From: Scalesia atractyloides
Lineage: Eukaryota; Streptophyta; Magnoliopsida; Asterales; Asteraceae
Reading direction: 5' to 3'
Assembly: GCA_947069175.1 (NCBI GenBank)
Contig: CAMTDV010001633.1
Coordinates: 61,920,102 to 61,984,101 of the forward strand
Length of the DNA stretch: 64,000 nucleotides
The translations under genes were made by a program, and so were the position numbers. The notes below the pieces were generated by a model. The model was given only the letters and a program-made list of their open reading frames with translations. It was not told where the DNA came from and searched no databases. The first letter of the stretch is position 1, and every line of letters begins with the position of its first letter. Below, in pieces: positions 58,490-64,000 of this stretch.

Positions 58490-58800
58490 CCGCACACTAT
58501 AATTATGTGTATGAATATTATGAGTGATAGTAATATTGAAAACATGTTAAATTATTTCTAATTCAGCCATACACTCCTTTTTGAATTCCAACCGTACACT
58601 CATGCTGTTTTACAAAATCAGCCACACACCTTGTTAAAACGAGACCACACACACACCCATTATATGTGTGCGGCAACTCGCACACTCGCACACCACCTCT
58701 TAGCCGCACACCCCACTCCCCTCTTACCCATACACCCTTTTAATTCAGGTCCAATAGCCCAGCATCTAACGCTAATAGACCGCACACTTCTGCACATATG
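58490..58800. repeat. CCGCACAC motif cluster 1
   Basis: About nine copies of CCGCACAC or close variants (CCACACAC, CCATACAC, CTCGCACACTCGCACACC) at 10 to 35-bp spacing, just upstream of the TATA-like box. Confidence 0.8.
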
Positions 58801-58823
58801 TGTGTGCGGAATCTATCAGCGTG

Positions 58824-58831
58824 TATAAATA
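58824..58831 (+). promoter_or_regulatory. LTR TATA-like box
   Basis: TATAAATA, followed from 58885 by a CTCTCTCT-rich stretch typical of plant 5' leaders. Confidence 0.6.
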
Positions 58832-59644
58832 CCACATGTTGCCAACCATAGAGAATGTTCCTAAAATCATTGTGGCGCTGTCATCACTCTCTCTCTCTTC
58901 TCTCATTCACTCTCTCTCTAACTTTCTTTCTTTAGAATTCTTTCCTTTTGAAGATCTGCAAACATCAGCAACCTTTCTTTGGAGGCTTTCTTTTCTTCTT
59001 TGAAAATCTATTCTATTTGTCACACGCTTCTTTGTTTTACTAATTCCAGGTTAGTGTTTTCTTAAATATTTTATATTTATGTTCTTCATCTACTAGACAC
59101 CATGGTTTGAAATAGTTCTCATATTAAATGAAATGATTTGATCTTGATGAAATGCTATAATATCCTTATTTTCATGACTAATGTTAGGAGATCTAGAGTT
59201 TCGATTTAATGTGGTTTTGACTAAGGTGTGATGATTCTAATGATGATGTGCAATGATGAAATAGATAAATCAAACTTCTATTTTGATGAATGATGATGGT
59301 TATGCTTAGACGGTCTTAGATAAGGTGATGTTCATAGATCTAAAATGGATGTGTTTGTGTAGCACGATGTTAATAAAGATTTGATTTTTGTATGATAGTG
59401 GATGGGTTGTTAACTAGAAATGATGGGTCCACGATATGAAATATACTAGTAGATGTTTGATAATAACTTACTGGTAATAAGAATTCGATGAATAAGGAGC
59501 CTAGATCTATTTTGATGAATATCTTGATGATATGGTGTGTTATGTATAAACTGATAATTAGGGATCATGAGAATATTACGTAAAGACTTGTGTTTTTGTT
59601 CATTCTGATCTTTGAAACATAAATTGTATGTTTATTTGAAATTG

Positions 59645-59990
59645 ATACCACACACACACTTGTGCCAAGTGTACCGCACACCTCAGAATATTACATCACT
59701 GATGCATGGTCGCACACCTCTACATCATATACTCCTATAAGCACAAGGTACAACCTGTCCATGCATGATCGCACATCGGTCATCGGTCAAATGGTCGCAC
59801 ACTTGACCAGTGGGCCGCACACTCTTTTGGACTTTAATTGTTTTGGCCACACACTGTTGAACATTTGGGCCATACACATTAGACTGTACATTATAATTGG
59901 GCCGCATACCATTGTGCTTACATTCTTGGACTGTCCAAGTTACTAATTGACTGTTTACATGTGTTATAAATTCATAAATGGCCCGCATGC
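59645..59990. repeat. CCGCACAC motif cluster 2
   Basis: About ten more copies (ACCGCACACC, GGTCGCACACTTG, GGGCCGCACACTC, GGCCACACACTG, GGGCCGCATACC) at 20 to 40-bp spacing, about 0.8 kb downstream of the TATA-like box. Confidence 0.8.
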
Positions 59991-60904
59991 TTTACGAGAT
60001 ACGTGATGTTTTAGCTTGTATGTTACGTGTTAGATACGTGTAGAAAATAAGTGACCTGCTTGTATGCGAATCTCATAAATATCGATAACCATAATAGGAC
60101 GTGGTTGACCAGCTTTAAAACGAGTATATTATCTGCCGAGCTAAGCAAAGGTGAGTTCACACATTTACTAAAAGCATGTATTTCCGGTGGTTGGAACGAA
60201 CAAAACTACACTTTCCCTAGTTTTGGGATTGCCTAGTATTCTAGGATGGAATACTACTAATTTACTAATTTTATAATTCATGTCTCACGTGTACTAAACG
60301 CAACTCTATCACGAAGTCCCCACTTACTATATGATTAATCGTCTGGCTTGGCAAACGGGATATTAGTTGATAGCGCTATTAGGTCTCACAAACCTTACGC
60401 CGTGCCTTAGAGGACGGGCGTGAACTACTATACCTTGGCAACCGTCAATGATTATAGACATTGACAACGGGGCAACCACAACGCAATAGTCGCATACCTT
60501 AGGTATTACGCAGTTTAGTAGCTTACAGATGGGGTAGCTCCCATGACAAACATGATTATAAACTTTTAACTTAACTACTTATGTTTTTGGAAATAAAACT
60601 GAAAACCGTGAACTCGCCAACTTTATTGTTGATACTCTACTGCATGCTTTACAGGACCTTAGGTACAGCTCGGGAGCTTGTAGCGTAGGAGTGTAGTGGT
60701 TGCATTGAACCTATGTTGGGTTCCTAATAAAATCCATAAACTCTAAACTATTGCTTGAATTATTAAACTGTTAAACTATATGCTACCGATATAAACTATA
60801 TTAATGTTTTAGAAACTTTGAACTTTAGTCAGTAATCGTATTGTGGTGATGGATTTACTATATTTTAAATGTTTGTTCAATATGATTGGTGGCATGATCC
60901 CGGT

Positions 60905-63350
60905 TGTCACACCCCAATCGATGGCGGAAACATCAAGGTGGGACGAAATAGATTGCTCATTGCTCATAAAACTAAATGTGACAATAATTAATTAAATCCG
61001 AATTTCATTTCATAGCAAAAGTCATTACAATACAAGGGAAATTCAAATAACAACATTAATATGGCAAAATTTGATACAACAATATTAAACCAAAACGTCT
61101 AAATTTGTATCTAACGTGCTTGCTACTTTGATTCATAGCATCATCTCCATCAACCTGTAACATGTTTTAAAATAACAATTCAATGCAAAAGCAAAGGCAA
61201 GTACACAAGTTTAAGCAAAGCATACGTATACGAATAAAGCTTTAAACAAATCCTCATGGCAACTATGATTCATACAAGAGCGATATACAAGGCATGGAAT
61301 ACTTCTAGTCAAACCCTTAACGCAAACACGATAATTTTAACATGGCCTCTAGATTTCATGAGGAGGGGGATGCGTTACTTCCTATAGCGCTATACATGTC
61401 AAACGAAGGCTTAAAAATAAGTTAATGACTAAAGTATCTCATAAAGAATGTCCAAGATATAAGCATCAAGTAAACGATTCAAGTATTCATGGATATAGGA
61501 TTGTTTATGCATTTCATAAAGTTTATGTGTTGTGATTTTCTATATGGTAAACATGTTACACCCAAAAGTGTTATAAACGAAAGTGGGTCGAGTGTACTCA
61601 CGGTTTTGCTAAGTCTTCTAACTTGACAAGTCCATAAAGGTAGTTATTTGATGGGATGAATGCCGAGTTATCCTACAAAAGGAAAACAAAGGCGTATGAG
61701 GATTAAGGATGATGATGGAACATTCAGAATGGAGATTCAAAGTATGACAAAGTATATTATACAAAAATAGTCACTAAGGTATTAGCAGTTGTCTTTGACA
61801 CTATAATAATCCAAAAGGATTGAATGTAATTTCATAGGTTCAAGACCTATTAGAATCGTGACAAGGAACTATACACGTTAGTGATAAACTTATTAACTTG
61901 ATAGGTGATTACTTAATCAATATCAAGGGTCTGGTTTTTAAGGATTATATTATAGTCCGTACATATATTTATATATAATTAAACTACAATTAACAAAGAG
62001 TTCATGGAAGTCATGGAGGAGGTAGGAGGTAGAACCATCCATTTAGGAACCTCGTATGATGTTCACCACTACACAAGTTACCATAGGTAACAAGGAGGGT
62101 CTTAGAACAATAATATGAACAAGAATGTAAAGTGTGTCACCACGATACCAAGTAGCCCAGTGAAATACAACCCGATGAGCACACTTTGAGACACGTCAAA
62201 GGCTAAACGGGGTTGTGACACTTTCAATCTAGCAAACTAACTTGGGATAATAATGAAAATCATCAAGTGATGTGTGGTCTCAAAGTTAGGATAGCCCAAG
62301 CTAACCAAGGTGGACACATATGAATAAGTTCAAGAACTTGCATCACTTGTGAGCTTAAAACTCCATGAAAACAGAATGTTTGTGAGGATAAATCCTCTAG
62401 TTGAATGTCTCAACCTTGTTTTTAAGCCTAACCAACCACAAGTAAGGTTGTAAGCATTAGGACACAGGTTTGAGATGAGTTAGACTCAAGTTTGATAAGT
62501 ATAAACAAAGTTTGAAAAGGTTTTGAAACAAGCAGAAAGTTTTGGACACTTTAGTTGCATTTCCAAGTCTAGATTCTCCATGGAGAACCCTAGGATTCAA
62601 ACCTAATGTTTATCCAAGTATTTAGAAAGAAGAATCAAGTAAAATGAACAAGATTTGAGCAAGTTATGCTCACTTTTGTGTGAAGGTTTGAATCTGCCCG
62701 AATTCTTATATGCAAGAGATTTTGATGTGAAATGAGAGAGATTTGGGAGTGTTCAAAGTGAGAAATGTGTGGAGAGCACTTGGGCTTTATAGAGGGATGA
62801 TTAGGGTTAGTTAGGAGGTGTTAAATGGAGGTTTAGAGGTGATTGGAGGAGAAGAATTGGTGTGGATTCGTGCAAACCCACGAGCTTTCAAACCTGTTGT
62901 CCCGTCCAGGTCCCCTTGCGGACCGTAAGGGTTTCCCCTTGCAGTCTGTAAGGACCTTGGCCGGGTTAAAAATTTGATTTTTGTTATTTTGTTCAAGGGT
63001 GATGGGTTCTAGTGCATTTTCAAGGTATTTTAAGCTAACATAAGGTCTCATAAGCATAAGTATTATGTTATGACGTATGCATATGTAAAGAATGATCGAG
63101 ATCGAGTATAAACAACACGTATAATATATGTATAATGTATCAAAGTCACGTCTTACAAGTATGTCATGTTTTTTAGTATGCGTATCAAGTTTAAGTATGT
63201 ATGAGTATGCATAACAAGTATGTGGACAAAAGGTATATTTCCATTATGATTCAAGTCTCGATTAAAACGATTACAATGAAATATTTCCAAAAATAAAATT
63301 ACAACAGGAGCTTGCTATAAATAGAAAGTATGGAAACGTGAGGCGTTACA
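60905..63350 (-). repeat. 3' LTR (2446 bp)
   Basis: TGTCACACCCC at the left, GAGGCGTTACA at the right. A direct repeat CCTTGCGGACCGTAAGG / CCTTGCAGTCTGTAAGG lies near 62914-62953. The target duplication would be CCGGT (60900-60904), but the other side is outside the window. Confidence 0.92.
62785..62792 (-). promoter_or_regulatory. LTR TATA-like box
   Basis: CTATAAAG on the minus strand in a GC-balanced context. Confidence 0.5.
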
Positions 63351-63367
63351 GTCTCCCCTCCTTTAGG
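63351..63367 (-). other. polypurine tract
   Basis: The minus strand reads AAAGGAGGGGAGAC directly before TGTAACGCC. Confidence 0.85.
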
Positions 63368-63398
63368 AAATTTCGTAAGATGCAACGAAGAGATGCGG

Positions 63399-64000
63399 TT
63401 ACTTAGTCTTCAAGTCACTCTCGAGTTCCCAAGTAAACTCGGTGCAACGTTTTCCTTCCCATCGAACCTTGACGATAGGGATTCGACTGCGCCTTAGTTG
63501 CTTGACTCCTCGGTCCATGATTTGGACCGGTTTCTCCACGAAGTGCAATGTATCATTGATTTGAAGATCTTCGAGTGGCACTTGGAGTCCTTCTTCAGCT
63601 AAACATTTCTTGAGATTTGAAACATGAAACACATGGTGAACGTTGTTGAGTGTTTGAGGTAGGTCCAGTCTATACACTACCTTGCCAATCCTCTCGAGAA
63701 TCTTGAAAGGACCCACGTAGCGAGGAGCGAGTTTGCCTTTCTTACCAAAACGGACAATGTCTTTCCAAGGGATACCTTGAGAAGTACATGATCACCTACA
63801 TTAAATTCCAAGGGCTTGCGACTTCTTTAAGAATAACTCTTTTGTCGGCTTCTGGCTTTAAGAAGATTATCACGAATTTGCAGTATCTTGTCCGTTGTCT
63901 CTTGTATTAGTTCAGGACCGGTGATTTGTACGTCTCCAGTCTCGTGCCAAACAAATAGGCGAACGTCACTTACGACCATACAATGCTTCAAATGGAGCCA
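63399..64000 (-). pseudogene. gypsy integrase C-terminus and chromodomain-like tail
   Basis: The minus-strand frame at 63716-63399 gives GPFKILERIGKVVYRLDLP, FHVSNLKKCL and RRSRIPIVKVRWEGKR..FTWE, the integrase C-terminal region and chromodomain-like tail, parallel to the pol end of the element at 40602-51443. Above 63716 the same protein continues in other frames to the window edge (ITGPELIQETTDKILQIRDN near 63915), with at least one shift near 63765 and a stop near 63828. The upstream part is outside the window. Confidence 0.85.

Larger units (their letters stand above)
58301..60904 (+). mobile_element. gypsy 3' LTR, interrupted at 60904
   Basis: Begins TGTGAGAGCCCG after the purine tract. 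It contains a TATA-like box, a CT-rich leader and two clusters of CCGCACAC motifs. At 60904, after GGCATGATCCCGGT, another gypsy LTR begins, so this LTR's end lies beyond the inserted element and outside the window. Orientation is plus, opposite to the insert. Confidence 0.75.
60905..64000 (-). mobile_element. gypsy element, left part (3' LTR and pol end)
   Basis: A 3' LTR at 60905-63350, a polypurine tract, then pol on the minus strand running off the right edge. It is inserted in the LTR at 58301-60904. The LTR start TGTCACACCCCAATCGATGG is akin to that at 5387, suggesting related families. Confidence 0.92.

Noticed and set aside
58631..58828. His/Thr-rich 65-residue frame
   Set aside because: It is a translation of the CCGCACAC motif cluster in an LTR.

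Overview
The window is nuclear DNA of a flowering plant with a large, repeat-rich genome. It is AT-rich, gene-poor and dominated by nested LTR retrotransposons, with LINE, Harbinger and CACTA-like remnants and MITEs. The tRNA-iMet primer sites, the chromovirus-type pol genes, a REM-like B3 locus and a CEP peptide-hormone gene all fit a eudicot. I suspect Asteraceae but cannot show it. Nothing looks bacterial, organellar or viral.

Layout. 1-7807: right part of a decayed minus-strand Ty3/gypsy element (pol, gag, leader, iMet primer site, 2.4-kb LTR). 7808-13033: CACTA-like terminus with an array of imperfect palindromes, two small inverted-repeat elements and a Tourist-like MITE. 13083-15840: RTE and L1 LINE remnants. 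15916-17095: element with about 150-bp terminal inverted repeats. 17857-19054: internally deleted PIF/Harbinger element bounded by TAA. 19.4-22 kb: copia gag scrap, unrecognised coding-like scraps and a 303-bp duplication. 22.5-29.1 kb: minus-strand B3 (REM-like) locus whose exon block is present in four tandem units of about 0.84 kb; one unit is split by a solo LTR (25837-28496, duplication TTAAA). 29.8-33.1 kb: three 280-bp repeats, the last split by a second solo LTR (30654-33081) of the same family as the LTR at 5387-7807. 34594-34815: an intact CEP precursor gene, the clearest functional host gene. 36.6-37.8 kb: foldback element and a second Tourist-like MITE.

39.6-53.9 kb is a three-level nest. 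A copia remnant (LTR end and primer site near 39815, gag scraps near 53.7 kb) is split by a solo LTR of about 2.3 kb (flanked by GTAAT). That LTR is split by a nearly intact 10.8-kb chromovirus at 40602-51443 (duplication ACAAT, two highly similar LTRs, long gag and pol frames with two single-base shifts). 55155-56651 is a 5'-truncated RTE LINE with a 19-bp target duplication. 58301-60904 is the first part of another long gypsy LTR, interrupted by a further minus-strand gypsy element that runs off the right edge (LTR 60905-63350, then the pol 3' end).

The most unusual signals are inside the long LTRs. One family carries four tRNA-like modules (A-box/D-arm plus B-box) in conserved order in all three copies here. 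Another carries about 13 copies of an 18-bp palindrome, partly next to its TATA box. Two others carry their own arrays of GTGCAC and CCGCACAC motifs. Element boundaries rest on TG...CA ends, primer sites, polypurine tracts and target duplications read by eye; family names rest on recognised protein motifs, not on a database search.
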